Assembly (NCBI RefSeq): GCF_000832125.1
Contig: NZ_JPRK01000004.1
Location: forward strand, 1-64,000
DNA from: Flavobacterium hibernum
Lineage (GTDB): Bacteria > Bacteroidota > Bacteroidia > Flavobacteriales > Flavobacteriaceae
Direction of reading: 5' to 3'
Length of the DNA: 64,000 nt
The notes under the pieces are model-generated. The model was not told the DNA's origin and ran no database searches. It saw only the letters and a program-made list of their open reading frames with translations. Within the stretch, counting starts at the first letter, position 1, and each line of letters starts with the position of its first letter. A program made the position numbers and the translations under genes. Positions 54,603 to 62,983 of this stretch are shown here, piece by piece.

Positions 54603-55802
54603 TTATCGAATTAATTTTAAGTATGCACTATAAATATTATCCATAAGAACGGTTTTCATATAATATACATTCTCATCTTTTTCTTTTAAATCGTACTGAA
54701 TTAAACCAGCATCGCAGTAATAATAAAGCAAGTTATCGTCATTTGGAAATTCAATATTTGAAACAGGTATTGTTGTTAATTTTGTTTCAAATGCAATTTC
54801 GCCATTAGTTATATCCAACTCAAAAAGTTTTCCTTTTTTACTATAACCCCAAATGTTTTCGTTTTCCCTCACAATGTATTCGATATTATCATCTTTAAAA
54901 TCTGTTTTCCATAACTGAGTTCCTGTTTTTGAGTCTACAGCATATAAAGAAGAAACATTTGTTCCTTGAGCCGCAAAATATACTTTATTATCTTTACAAA
55001 ATATTCGTTCCTTGATATTATATTGGGTTTCATCAAATTTAAATTCCCATAAAATATCCAGTTTATTTGGGCTTAAAGCAAAAAGAACATTCTTTTCGTT
55101 CGCTACAAATATATTTTCGCCATCAGTTACAGGTTTTCCTGTCATAGGTTGCTCAAAACTTCTCTGACTTAAAACTTTTCCAGTATTAGCATCAAAACTG
55201 TAGATATTTGTTCCACTTTGTGTAAAGATTTTATTGTCAAAATAAAGCGCAGGAATATCGTTATTTGCTGTGTCTAGCTTGTACGTCCAGACTAAACTAC
55301 CATCTTTTATGTCCAGAGCATATAAGTTGCTGGTTTGATTTTGATTTTGAGCAGTTATATAAAGTTTTCCATTTTGTACTAGTGGCGTTTGATCTTTTAA
55401 AACAATCTGATCTGTAACATTACCCAATCTTGATTTCCAAAAAATAGTACCTGTTTGGTTGTCGATTGCGAAAATTTCACCGTTAATAAAAGGTACATAA
55501 ACAACACCATCTGCTAACAATACTTTATTTGCGCACATCTCTGTATAAGAGTCTGCGGCTTTTACAGTCCAAACAATAGTTTCGGATTCAAAATCATATG
55601 AAAAAAGAGAGCCATCAGAATCAAAAATTAGAATTGAAGATTCGTCTAATGGAACTTTTTTAACTGGTTTCGTGGCCTTATTATTTACTATAGTACTTGC
55701 CGATAAATCTTTATTAGAATAAGTAGTTTTTGTGGCAGGAGCTTGCCCAAACATATTTACTACAGTAAATACAAACAAAAGAGTTAATAGTTTATTTTTC
55801 AT
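54603..55802 (-). CDS. secreted PQQ-like beta-propeller protein
   Basis: 399 residues from ATG 55802 with signal peptide MKNKLLTLLFVFTVVNMFGQ. The repeats contain the PQQ-enzyme type strands: LFSYDFESETIVWTVKAAD, FAIDNQTGTIFWKSRLG, YALDIKDGSLVWTYKLD, FALSPNKLDILWEFKF and YAVDSKTGTQLWKTDF. There is no dehydrogenase active site or metal ligand set. A binding or scaffold protein in the periplasm is the likely role. ATG 55862 upstream is less likely. Confidence 0.85.
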   Translation of the reverse strand: MKNKLLTLLFVFTVVNMFGQAPATKTTYSNKDLSASTIVNNKATKPVKKVPLDESSILIFDSDGSLFSYDFESETIVWTVKAADSYTEMCANKVLLADGVVYVPFINGEIFAIDNQTGTIFWKSRLGNVTDQIVLKDQTPLVQNGKLYITAQNQNQTSNLYALDIKDGSLVWTYKLDTANNDIPALYFDNKIFTQSGTNIYSFDANTGKVLSQRSFEQPMTGKPVTDGENIFVANEKNVLFALSPNKLDILWEFKFDETQYNIKERIFCKDNKVYFAAQGTNVSSLYAVDSKTGTQLWKTDFKDDNIEYIVRENENIWGYSKKGKLFELDITNGEIAFETKLTTIPVSNIEFPNDDNLLYYYCDAGLIQYDLKEKDENVYYMKTVLMDNIYSAYLKLIR

Positions 55803-55956
55803 TTTTAAGATTTGGGTTTCATGAATTGACTTTTTTAGCAATAATGTTGCCAAATAAACCAAATATGGGTCAAATATAGTTAAAAATTCTTACCGTTCTT
55901 TTGGGACTTAACAGTCTGTTAGGTTCAATATTAAATGTTGTAGCGAAACTTTTTTT

Positions 55957-56047
55957 TACCGCAAAGCGCGTAAAGATTTTTATCTAAGAAAGCTTCTAAA
56001 AGCACAAAGAACACAAATCTAAGTCAACATAAAGCTTTGTGTTCTTT
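55957..56047. repeat. gene-free region with CGCAAAG-type remnant and AAAGAACACAAA inverted repeat
   Basis: ACCGCAAAGCGCG near 55957-55971 resembles remnants at 35135 and 60418. AAAGAACACAAA (56006-56017) is the exact inverse of TTTGTGTTCTTT (56036-56047). No gene was seen in 55863-56106. Confidence 0.45.
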
Positions 56048-56070
56048 TCTTTGTTGTGAAAATAAGGCAT

Positions 56071-56105
56071 AAAAAAAACTCCCTAATTTCTTAAGGAGTT
56101 TTTTT
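56071..56105 (-). terminator. terminator after tRNA-Tyr
   Basis: On the minus strand the hairpin AACTCCTTAAG..CTAGGGAGTT-type stem (one mismatch) is followed by a run of eight T. It begins two bases after the tRNA-Tyr 3' end. Confidence 0.8.
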
Positions 56106-56106
56106 G

Positions 56107-56187
56107 TGGGGAGAGCAGGATTCGAACCTGCGAAGTTCACACAGCAGATTTACAGTCTGCCCTCGTTGGCCGCTTGAGTATCTCCCC
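56107..56187 (-). tRNA. tRNA-Tyr (GUA)
   Basis: The acceptor arm GGGGAGA / TCTCCCC, GTTCGAATC T-loop and anticodon GTA (complement at 56151-56153, in CTGTAAATC) are all visible on the minus strand. A long variable arm (class II) fits tRNA-Tyr. CCA is not encoded; the discriminator is A. Confidence 0.93.
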
Positions 56188-56232
56188 TAATTTAGTAACC
56201 AAGGTTTAAAACCGCGTTACTCGCTAATGCAT

Positions 56233-56261
56233 AAAAAAACTCCTTAATTTCGTAAGGAGTT
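56233..56261 (-). terminator. terminator between tRNA-Val and tRNA-Tyr
   Basis: Same AACTCCTTA / TAAGGAGT hairpin as after tRNA-Tyr, with a T7 run on the minus strand. The two tRNAs may therefore be separate units or separated by 3' processing. Confidence 0.75.
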
Positions 56262-56267
56262 CTTAAG

Positions 56268-56342
56268 TGGGCGATGAGGGGTTCGAACCCCCGACCCCCT
56301 CGGTGTAAACGAGGTGCTCTGAACCAGCTGAGCTAATCGCCC
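56268..56342 (-). tRNA. tRNA-Val (UAC)
   Basis: Acceptor stem GGGCGAT / ATCGCCC, D-loop TAGCTCAGCTGG, anticodon loop TTTACAC giving anticodon TAC (complement at 56305-56307), and T-loop GTTCGAACC on the minus strand. Length 75 with discriminator A; CCA is not encoded. Confidence 0.94.
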
Positions 56343-56521
56343 TATTTTACTAGGTTGCTATCGTTTCGTGATTGCGAGTGCAAATATACGCTAGTTTTCG
56401 AGTTCTGCAAAGAAAATCAAATAAAAAATAAAACTTTTTTTTTAATTGATTATATCTTGCTGTTTATGAATTTGTTATTAAAATGATTTTTTTAAACTTT
56501 TTCCTAAATATTGATTTTTGT

Positions 56522-57748
56522 TTATTTCAATGGCAATTCTGCAACGACAAAAGTACTTCCGCCAACATAAATAAAGTCATTCTTTGATGCATTATTCTTC
56601 GCTGCTTCAAATGCAATTTCGACAGAATCGTATTTTTCTCCAATTACGTTGAATTTTTTAGCAGCTTCTTTTAAAATTTCAGCGTCTAAACCTCTCGAAG
56701 AATTCGGGCTGCAAAAATAATATTGTGCCTTTGTAGGGAATAGAGGCAAAATAGAATCCAAATCCTTATCATTAACAACTCCTAGAACAATATGTAGATT
56801 TTCAAAACTTTCGTTCTTAATTTGGTTCATTACAACAGCCAATCCATGTTTGTTATGAGCAGTGTCGCATATAATTTTAGGATTTTCGCCAAGCTGTTGC
56901 CATCTTCCTTGTAATCCAGTATTTTTTACGGTGTTCAATAAACCGTTTTTCAGATTTTCGTCCGAAACCTTAAATTCGGTTTCGGCATTCAAAACCTTAA
57001 TAGTTTGCTGAACCGTTTTTTTATTATGAAATTGATAATCTCCAATCAAATCAGATGCAAAAACATTGGAAATTAAATCAGAGGCAAAGTAAATAGGAGC
57101 TTTATTCACTTCGGATTTAGCAAAAAAAACAGGTTGAGTTTCCGTAGTATATTCTCCAATAACAACAGGAACATTTGGTTTTATAATTCCCGCTTTTTCT
57201 CCCGCAATAGCTGCCGGAGTATTTCCTAGAAACTGAGTATGATCTAAATCAATATTGGTAATAACCGAAACTAAAGGTGTAATAATATTTGTAGCGTCTA
57301 ATCTTCCGCCAAGACCAACTTCAATAATAGCGATGTCTACTTTTTCTGAAGTAAAATAATCAAAAGCCAAACCTACAGACATTTCGAAGAAACTCATATC
57401 ATTGGCTTCAAAAAAATCTTTATGTTTTGTTATAAAATCACAAACAAAGTCTTCTGAAATTTCGGTACCATTAATTTTTATTCTCTCTCTAAAATCTTTT
57501 AAATGTGGCGAAGTGTATAATCCAACTTTATATCCTGCATCTTGCAAGACCGAAGCCAGCATATGCGAAGTAGAACCTTTTCCGTTTGTACCCGCAACAT
57601 GAATGCATTTTAACTCCTTTTCCGGATGATCAAGATGTGACGCCAATAGTTTAATATTGGTTAAATCCTCTTTATAAGCCGAAGCGCCTTGAAGTTGATA
57701 CATCGGAAGTTGATTAAACATCCAATTTGTAGTTTCTTGATAGTTCAT
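56522..57748 (-). CDS. folC: folylpolyglutamate synthase / dihydrofolate synthase
   Basis: Mur-ligase-like enzyme that adds glutamate to dihydropteroate and folates. The 408-residue protein has IHVAGTNGKGSTSHMLASVL (P-loop, about 49-68), a central LGGRLDATNI (about 145-154), a VSVITNIDLDHTQFLGNTPAAIAGEKAGIIK segment and the DTAHNKHG motif near 290. Whether it is bifunctional cannot be read. It is divergent from exbB with 131 bases between starts. Confidence 0.92.
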   Translation of the reverse strand: MNYQETTNWMFNQLPMYQLQGASAYKEDLTNIKLLASHLDHPEKELKCIHVAGTNGKGSTSHMLASVLQDAGYKVGLYTSPHLKDFRERIKINGTEISEDFVCDFITKHKDFFEANDMSFFEMSVGLAFDYFTSEKVDIAIIEVGLGGRLDATNIITPLVSVITNIDLDHTQFLGNTPAAIAGEKAGIIKPNVPVVIGEYTTETQPVFFAKSEVNKAPIYFASDLISNVFASDLIGDYQFHNKKTVQQTIKVLNAETEFKVSDENLKNGLLNTVKNTGLQGRWQQLGENPKIICDTAHNKHGLAVVMNQIKNESFENLHIVLGVVNDKDLDSILPLFPTKAQYYFCSPNSSRGLDAEILKEAAKKFNVIGEKYDSVEIAFEAAKNNASKNDFIYVGGSTFVVAELPLK

Positions 57749-57879
57749 TTATTTTGGATAAAATGGTTGTCGATTGAAATAATTTTCGTTTTTTTTAGTT
57801 TTATATTGGAGCGAAAATTATCTTTATTGCAAATTTCAAATAATTTTTAGAATTAATTATTAAAAACCAGAATTAATAT

Positions 57880-58575
57880 ATGTTTACTTTCATTCAATTA
57901 CAAACAGATACCATTGCAAACGCCGCATCTAACGTAGTTATCGAAAAAATTGCACCAAATACAGAGATCTCTGTGTTAGGATTTATCTTAAAAGGAGGTT
58001 TCTTTCTTATTCCAATCGCTATCTTATTATTTTATACTTTTTATGTTATCATAGAACGTTATTTATATATTAGTAAAGCGTCTAAAATCGATGCAAGATT
58101 AATGCAAGATGTGGGCGATAAATTAAATGCGGGGAATATTGATTTGGCCAGAACAATTGTTGAAAGAAGCGATACTGCTGCTGGAAATATTTTGAAAGAA
58201 GGAGTTTTAGTAATTGGAAGACCAATTGCTGAAATTGAATCAAACATGGATCGTGCTGCCGATATTGAAATTGGTGAAATGGAAAGACGTTTAGGACATT
58301 TAGGACTTATTGCAGGTATTGCACCAACTTTAGGTTTTATTGGAACAATTTCTGGAGTTATTAAAATTTTCTATAGTATTTCGGTAACAGAGAATATCAG
58401 TATCGGAAACATTTCTGGAGGTTTATACGAAAAAATGATCAGTTCAGGTTCAGGATTAATTGTTGGTATTATAGCCTATAGTGCTTACCACTTATTGAAC
58501 GGGAAAATAGATGATTTTGCTTTAAAAATTCAAAAGCAAATATTAGAATTTGTCAATATAATTCAAAGATCATAA
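57880..58575 (+). CDS. exbB: ExbB/TolQ-type proton channel subunit
   Basis: 231 residues with three hydrophobic segments (GFILKGGFFLIPIAILLFYTFYVIIERYLYI; HLGLIAGIAPTLGFIGTISGVIKIF; ISSGSGLIVGIIAYSAYHLL). The second helix GIAPTLGFIGTISGVI is the MotA/TolQ/ExbB signature. It energises outer-membrane transport with ExbD and TonB. Its stop is three bases before exbD. Confidence 0.9.
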   Translation: MFTFIQLQTDTIANAASNVVIEKIAPNTEISVLGFILKGGFFLIPIAILLFYTFYVIIERYLYISKASKIDARLMQDVGDKLNAGNIDLARTIVERSDTAAGNILKEGVLVIGRPIAEIESNMDRAADIEIGEMERRLGHLGLIAGIAPTLGFIGTISGVIKIFYSISVTENISIGNISGGLYEKMISSGSGLIVGIIAYSAYHLLNGKIDDFALKIQKQILEFVNIIQRS

Positions 58576-58578
58576 GGT

Positions 58579-58974
58579 ATGTCAATTAAAAGAAAAAGAA
58601 GATTTCATGCCGAAGTGGCGACTTCATCATTGAGTGATATTATGTTTTTCTTGCTGTTGTTTTTCCTTATTATTTCAACGCTTGCAAATCCTAATGTTAT
58701 CAAAATGACTTTGCCAAAAGCCAAGGCAAATGAAAAAACAAATAAACAGCTAATTAGCTTATCTGTTACCGAAGATAAAAAATTCTACATCGACAAAGAA
58801 CCTGTAGATTTTGAAAATCTGGAAACAAGTTTAATGTCAAAAATTGGAGCAGATAAAGAACAAACAGTTGTCGTTCGTATTCCGTTTAATTTACAAGTAC
58901 AGGATTTAGTTGATGTACTGCAAATAGGAGTGAAGAACAACTTAAAGTTTGTAATCGCTACAAGCCCGAAGTAA
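58579..58974 (+). CDS. exbD: ExbD/TolR-type energy-transducing subunit
   Basis: 131 residues. One N-terminal membrane helix (LSDIMFFLLLFFLIISTLANP) with the essential Asp at about residue 18, followed by a periplasmic domain ending VLQIGVKNNLKFVIATSPK. Pairs with ExbB three bases upstream; the convergent tonB-type gene follows at 59425. Confidence 0.9.
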   Translation: MSIKRKRRFHAEVATSSLSDIMFFLLLFFLIISTLANPNVIKMTLPKAKANEKTNKQLISLSVTEDKKFYIDKEPVDFENLETSLMSKIGADKEQTVVVRIPFNLQVQDLVDVLQIGVKNNLKFVIATSPK

Positions 58975-58998
58975 TTATCATTAGGGCGTGACCACAAT

Positions 58999-59044
58999 AA
59001 AAAAATGGGCCAATCAGCATAGCGTTGATTCGCCCATTTTTTTA
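58999..59044 (+). terminator. terminator after exbD, part of a longer palindromic element
   Basis: AAAAAATGGGC..AATCA pairs with TTGATT..GCCCATTTTTTT. It is followed by a short GC-rich stretch (59046-59100) with CGGGCTA twice and a GCTAC/GTAGC hairpin. Confidence 0.75.
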
Positions 59045-59212
59045 TTCCGGTCGGGCTATCCGGGCTACTGCGGTAGCTTCCTTCTATCCCTCACGCGGAG
59101 AAAAGAGAGTTATAGAAGAAAGAAGAAAGAGTATAGAATAAAGAAAGTAGTCATTGAGTATATTCTTGTGAGGAACGAAGCAATCTCACTAATATAGGGA
59201 GAATAACATAAT

Positions 59213-59318
59213 CTTGTCATTTCGAACGAAGGGAGAAATCACACTCGGTGATCGACAAAGATTAATTTTTCTTTACGGAGTTTCTAGTGTGATTTCTCCC
59301 TTCGTTCGAAATGACAAG
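59213..59318. repeat. long palindromic element, copy F (GAACGAAGGGAG outer / CACACT inner stem)
   Basis: The 33-base arms 59213-59245 (starting CTTGTCATTTCGAACG) and 59286-59318 are exact inverses, the longest of the family here. Upstream GAGGAACGAAGCAATCTCAC (about 59170-59189) looks like an unpaired half-copy. The centre has ATCGACAAAGATT. Confidence 0.85.
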
Positions 59319-59334
59319 CTAGGTGATAAAAAAT

Positions 59335-59370
59335 AAAAAAGGCTTTCTGATTTTTCAGAAAGCCTTTTTT
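59335..59370 (-). terminator. bidirectional terminator between exbD and tonB
   Basis: AAAAAAGGCTTTCTGA (59335-59350) and TCAGAAAGCCTTTTTT (59355-59370) pair exactly around TTTT. It faces the tonB-type gene ending at 59425. Confidence 0.88.
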
Positions 59371-59424
59371 ATTTGTGTAAATCCGTGACCGGAGCTAAGC
59401 AAATAGACGAAGTAAATTCATGCT

Positions 59425-60330
59425 TTAATTCAAACTAAAATTATAAATAATTTTTCCGGTTTGTTTTGCAGGCGCGTCACTGTCAGCGTCCCATTTTGTA
59501 TTCATTGCAGCAATCTTGGCCTGATCTAATAAGCATCTTGCAGTATTTGTTGTCCCTTTAATTCCTGGAGTTGCACTAATTGTTTTTCCGTTTTGGTCAA
59601 CTGTAATTTCAACCACAACTTTTCCTTCTTCGTTACAAGTATATTTTGGTGCAGGTTTAGATAACGCTTTTCTGGTTCCTAAAGAATACCCTGATCCGCC
59701 GCCAGAACCGCCACCACTTCCGGCTCCGTAACCGCTTCCTGTACCAATTCCATTTCCGGTGCCGTTTCCTCCGCCTGTTCCACCACCAGAACCTCCGGTG
59801 CCGTAATAACCGTTAGAGCCCAAACTTCCGTTTGATTTTCCTTTATTTCCTGCAACTTTATCATCTCCATCGCCACCTTTGTTCGATCCTTTTAAAATGC
59901 TGGATAAAGCATCGTTTGTAGAATTTGAAACTTTAGGTTTCTCAGGAATTGGTTTTTGTATCGGTTTTTCAACAGGAACTGGCTTCTTAGGTTTTTCTTT
60001 AGTCGGAATAATAACATCTGCTTTATCAGAAACCGAATTTTCCTGAGTAATAACAGCCTCTTCTTCCGGAGTTGCTTTTGCGGGAGCCTGTTTTACGTTG
60101 TTTTTTACCTCTAAAACTTCACTTTTATAATTTGCTCCGGAGCCTAAATCGCTGTCTCCAAAATTTACTGTTACACCACCGCCACCACCGCCAGATGCAA
60201 GTGCAGCATTGTTTTCTGGATTATATGGAGGCCAAAAACGTATGAAAAATAAAAGCAACAGCAAGATTGCATATATCGCTGTAGATATTAATAGAGATTT
60301 CTTTTTATCTGAAGAATCCGTAAAAGTCAT
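59425..60330 (-). CDS. tonB: TonB-family energy transducer with Gly-rich linker
   Basis: 301 residues. A single N-terminal membrane helix (LLISTAIYAILLLLLFFIRFWPP), then a Gly patch (ASGGGGGGVTVNFG), a Pro/Lys rod (KPKKPVPVEKPIQKPIPEKPK) and a long Gly/Ser/Thr stretch, then TonB_C with YTCNEEGKVVVEITVDQNGKTI and a second Cys (TARCLLDQ). It is convergent with exbB-exbD, so the three probably form one energising system. The Gly-rich region is unusually long for TonB. Confidence 0.87.
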   Translation of the reverse strand: MTFTDSSDKKKSLLISTAIYAILLLLLFFIRFWPPYNPENNAALASGGGGGGVTVNFGDSDLGSGANYKSEVLEVKNNVKQAPAKATPEEEAVITQENSVSDKADVIIPTKEKPKKPVPVEKPIQKPIPEKPKVSNSTNDALSSILKGSNKGGDGDDKVAGNKGKSNGSLGSNGYYGTGGSGGGTGGGNGTGNGIGTGSGYGAGSGGGSGGGSGYSLGTRKALSKPAPKYTCNEEGKVVVEITVDQNGKTISATPGIKGTTNTARCLLDQAKIAAMNTKWDADSDAPAKQTGKIIYNFSLN

Positions 60331-60489
60331 TTTGATTCTGAGTTTTGTAATAGTATTTAATAAAAACGTTTAAAAGTAGTAAAAATTGTTTAGAATGAAA
60401 GTGCTGGGCTTAATTTAACCGCAAAGTTCGCTAAGGTTTACGCAGAGTTCGCAAACATTTTTTTAGCAACGATTTAAACCATACTGTTT
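60331..60489. other. gene-free strip upstream of tonB
   Basis: This should contain the tonB promoter. A decayed ACCGCAAAGTTCGC(T)AAG..CGCAGAGTTCGC repeat lies at 60418-60456. No other signal was seen. Confidence 0.4.
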
Positions 60490-60587
60490 GTCATTTCGAC
60501 GAAGAAGAAATCTTCGAAAGAAGCTCGACAAAGATTGGGTTTTCGTTGCAGAGTTACTTGCGAAGATTTCTTCTTCGTCGAAATGAC
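60490..60587. repeat. long palindromic element, copy G (GACGAAGAAG outer / CTTCG inner stem)
   Basis: 27-base arms 60490-60516 and 60561-60587 are exact inverses. Centre has CTCGACAAAGATT and ends in AGTTACTTG as in copy A. Located between tonB and the dehydrogenase gene. Confidence 0.85.
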
Positions 60588-60636
60588 ATAAAATGAGAGA
60601 AAACTTTAAGGGTTTTGCGATTAAATTTAAAATAAA

Positions 60637-60667
60637 AAAAGAGCCAAACTATAAATTTGGCTCTTTT
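60637..60667 (-). terminator. terminator after the Glu/Leu-type dehydrogenase
   Basis: AAAAGAGCCAAA (60637-60648) and TTTGGCTCTTTT (60656-60667) form a perfect 12-base stem. On the minus strand the gene at 60690 ends 23 bases before it. Confidence 0.88.
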
Positions 60668-60689
60668 AAATATTGAAGTATAAAGAAAA

Positions 60690-61916
60690 TTATACTAATT
60701 GTTTCAATGCAATTTCAAAAGCTGTTGCGCTGATATTTGTTTTTGATGAGTTTAAAGCATGAGCTTTAACGATTGCATTTTTTATAGTTTCAGAAGTATC
60801 ATTAAAAATAGCCTCATCTGTCATTTGAACTTTTTTCTCCATGAAGTAAGCAAAAACTCTAGCCATTCCGCAGTTCGAAATAAAATCTGGAATCAAACTT
60901 ACTTTATGGTCAACTTCTTCCATGATAGATCCAAAGAAAATTTCTTTATCAGCAAAAGGAACATTTGCTCCACATGAAATAACTTCTAATCCGTTTGCAA
61001 TTAAGCTATCAATTTGAGTTTGCTGCACCAATCTTGAAGCCGCACAAGGTGTGAAAATTTCAGCACCAATGGTCCAGATTTTAGAATTGATTTCTTCAAA
61101 CGGAATCATATTATCGGCTACTAATTTGTTTCCGTCTTTATTTAAAAACAACGTTCTGATTTCTTCAAAAGAAAAACCATCCTCTTTAATTAAACCTCCA
61201 TCACGATCAATAATTCCAATTACTTTAGCTCCCATTTCGGCTAAGTAAAAAGCAGCTGCAGAACCTACGTTTCCAAATCCTTGAACAATTGCTTTTTTAC
61301 CTTTAATCTCGCCACCGTATGTTGAGTAGAAATGACGAACAGCTTCGGCAACGCCATAACCCGTAATCATATCTGCAACAGTGTACTTTCTAGTTACATC
61401 AGGAGAGAATTTTGGATTTTCGATTACTTTGATAACCCCCTGACGTAATTGACCAATTCTATTGATTTTGTCCGCTTCAGTTGGTTTAAAATGCCCGTTA
61501 AAAACACCTTCTTGCGGGTGCCAAACGCCACATTCTTCTGTCATTGGAATAACTTCGTGAATCTCGTCAACATTTAAATCTCCTCCAGTTCCGTAGTAAC
61601 TTTTTAATAAGGGCGAAACAGCTTTGTACCAGCGTTGTAAAACTCCTTTTTTACGAGGGTCGTTAGGGTCAAAATTAATTCCAGATTTTGCGCCTCCAAT
61701 TGCAGGGCCAGAAACCGAAAATTTTACTTCCATTGTTTTGGCCAATGATAAAACTTCGTTCATATCTAAGCCTTTTCTCATTCGTGTTCCTCCACCTGCG
61801 GCTCCTCCACGAAGTGAATTAATAACGGTCCATCCTTCAGCTTCTGTTTCAGAATCTTTCCAGTTAAAAACAATTTCAGGTGCTTTATTTTCAAATTGCT
61901 GTAATAAATCTTTCAT
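60690..61916 (-). CDS. Glu/Leu/Phe/Val dehydrogenase
   Basis: NAD(P)-dependent oxidative deamination of an amino acid to its 2-oxoacid. 408 residues. GGAAGGGTRMRKGLDMNEVLSLAKTMEVKFSVSGPAIGGAKSGI (about 37-80) has the catalytic Lys in GGAKSGI. GFGNVGSAAAFYLAEMGAKVIGIIDRDGG (about 215-243) is the Rossmann cofactor site. Glutamate is the usual assignment, but leucine/valine cannot be excluded. It is transcribed alone. Confidence 0.87.
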   Translation of the reverse strand: MKDLLQQFENKAPEIVFNWKDSETEAEGWTVINSLRGGAAGGGTRMRKGLDMNEVLSLAKTMEVKFSVSGPAIGGAKSGINFDPNDPRKKGVLQRWYKAVSPLLKSYYGTGGDLNVDEIHEVIPMTEECGVWHPQEGVFNGHFKPTEADKINRIGQLRQGVIKVIENPKFSPDVTRKYTVADMITGYGVAEAVRHFYSTYGGEIKGKKAIVQGFGNVGSAAAFYLAEMGAKVIGIIDRDGGLIKEDGFSFEEIRTLFLNKDGNKLVADNMIPFEEINSKIWTIGAEIFTPCAASRLVQQTQIDSLIANGLEVISCGANVPFADKEIFFGSIMEEVDHKVSLIPDFISNCGMARVFAYFMEKKVQMTDEAIFNDTSETIKNAIVKAHALNSSKTNISATAFEIALKQLV

Positions 61917-62006
61917 TTTGTTGAGATATGTTTAGTTTGCGTAAAAGTATAAAATAGAATAATGCGAATAATGTATTTGATGCCAATTTTAATAAACAAA
62001 AAAAAG

Positions 62007-62035
62007 AAAGCCGAAAACAAGGCGTTTTCGGCTTT
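62007..62035 (-). terminator. terminator after the chalcone-isomerase-like gene
   Basis: AAAGCCGAAAAC (62007-62018) and GTTTTCGGCTTT (62024-62035) pair exactly. The minus strand runs into a T tract. Confidence 0.88.
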
Positions 62036-62059
62036 AGATTCTGTGTCGATTTAAGGAAG

Positions 62060-62635
62060 TTATATCCCTAATAAATGTTTTTTCAATGTTTCGTCAACTG
62101 GTTTATCTGAAAGCCAGATTCCAAATAAAGCTTTTTTGAAGTCAAATCCGTTAATTTTTCCTTTCAAAGTTTCGTTTTTGTAAACGTTGATGGTTTGGTC
62201 AAGCGGGTTGTAAGCTAAGATGAAAACATCTTTTTCTGTAATAGCATCACTTAAAAAAGTTTTAAATTCTTCAATTCTTGGTCTTAATTGTGCAAGATTA
62301 CTTCCGGCAGATTTTTCGAAACCGGTATTCATAGCCTTAGTCAATTTGTTAGAAGAAACCATAGACGATGTAATTTCTATTCTAATTGCCATTTCAGTAT
62401 CACTATCAATAATGAATTGCGGATCCTGACTGAGCTGAGATAAATATAATGCCTGAACATAAACTTCTAACCACATTTTAGATCTTCCTCCAGCGCCGTT
62501 AAGTTGCAAAGATTTACCTTGAAATTCAATTTTTCTTGGAACCGTAACACCATTAACTTCTAATTGAGTTTGAGCCGAAATTGTCGAAAATTGCAAGCTT
62601 AAAAGGAAAGTAAGTAAAAGTAAAATCTTTTTCAT
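62060..62635 (-). CDS. chalcone isomerase-like secreted protein
   Basis: 191 residues with signal peptide MKKILLLLTFLLSLQFSTISAQ. The mature chain VNGVTVPRKIEFQGKSLQLNGAGGRSKMWLEVYVQALYLS (about 27-66) is the chalcone isomerase fold as found in bacterial CHI-like proteins. These have no flavonoid activity, and the true role is unknown; lipid binding is one suggestion. A -7-like TATTTTTG lies on the minus strand at 62669-62662. Confidence 0.83.
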   Translation of the reverse strand: MKKILLLLTFLLSLQFSTISAQTQLEVNGVTVPRKIEFQGKSLQLNGAGGRSKMWLEVYVQALYLSQLSQDPQFIIDSDTEMAIRIEITSSMVSSNKLTKAMNTGFEKSAGSNLAQLRPRIEEFKTFLSDAITEKDVFILAYNPLDQTINVYKNETLKGKINGFDFKKALFGIWLSDKPVDETLKKHLLGI

Positions 62636-62983
62636 ATGCTGTCGATATTATATTTTTTGAGCAAAAATAATGCTAAATTATCAATTTAATAACGTTGTAG
62701 GGCAGGTTTTTTTCTAGTTATTTTTGATTTTTTTTATCGTATACGATTAGTAATCAAATTAGTAAGATATGTTTTACGTACTTTTACGTGTTTTATGGTT
62801 TGTTTAATCTTTTTGGAAGGATAAATTGGCTGAATCTTTAGAAGTAAGCTGTTTTTATTGGCAGTTTTATTCTTAAATTTTAAAGAAAACGTTGCAAAGT
62901 TGATGGCTATCGTGGTAAATTTCGATATTATTACGAAAACGTTATCGTAATTGTTGTTGATCTATTAATTTTATATGCATGCA
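62636..62983. other. upstream region of the acyl-CoA dehydrogenase and CHI-like genes
   Basis: No gene was found. It holds ATCGTATACGAT (62736-62747), a 12-base palindrome; GAAAACGTT at 62885-62893; the 22-base palindrome at 62930-62951; and a minus-strand TATTTTTG box at 62669-62662 for the 62635 gene. Confidence 0.45.
62930..62951 (+). promoter_or_regulatory. 22-base near-perfect palindrome (candidate operator)
   Basis: ATTACGAAAAC and GTTATCGTAAT are inverse apart from one position. A half-site GAAAACGTT recurs at 62885-62893. It lies 33 bases upstream of the -33 TTG of the acyl-CoA dehydrogenase promoter, where an activator or TetR-type regulator could bind. Confidence 0.55.

Noticed and set aside
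59679..59876. Short minus-strand frame inside tonB
   Set aside because: It is the shifted reading of the Gly-rich repeat and has no independent support.
12929..60587. CRISPR array
   Set aside because: The repeated elements are palindromes at unrelated positions, not regularly spaced repeats with unique spacers, and no cas genes are present.
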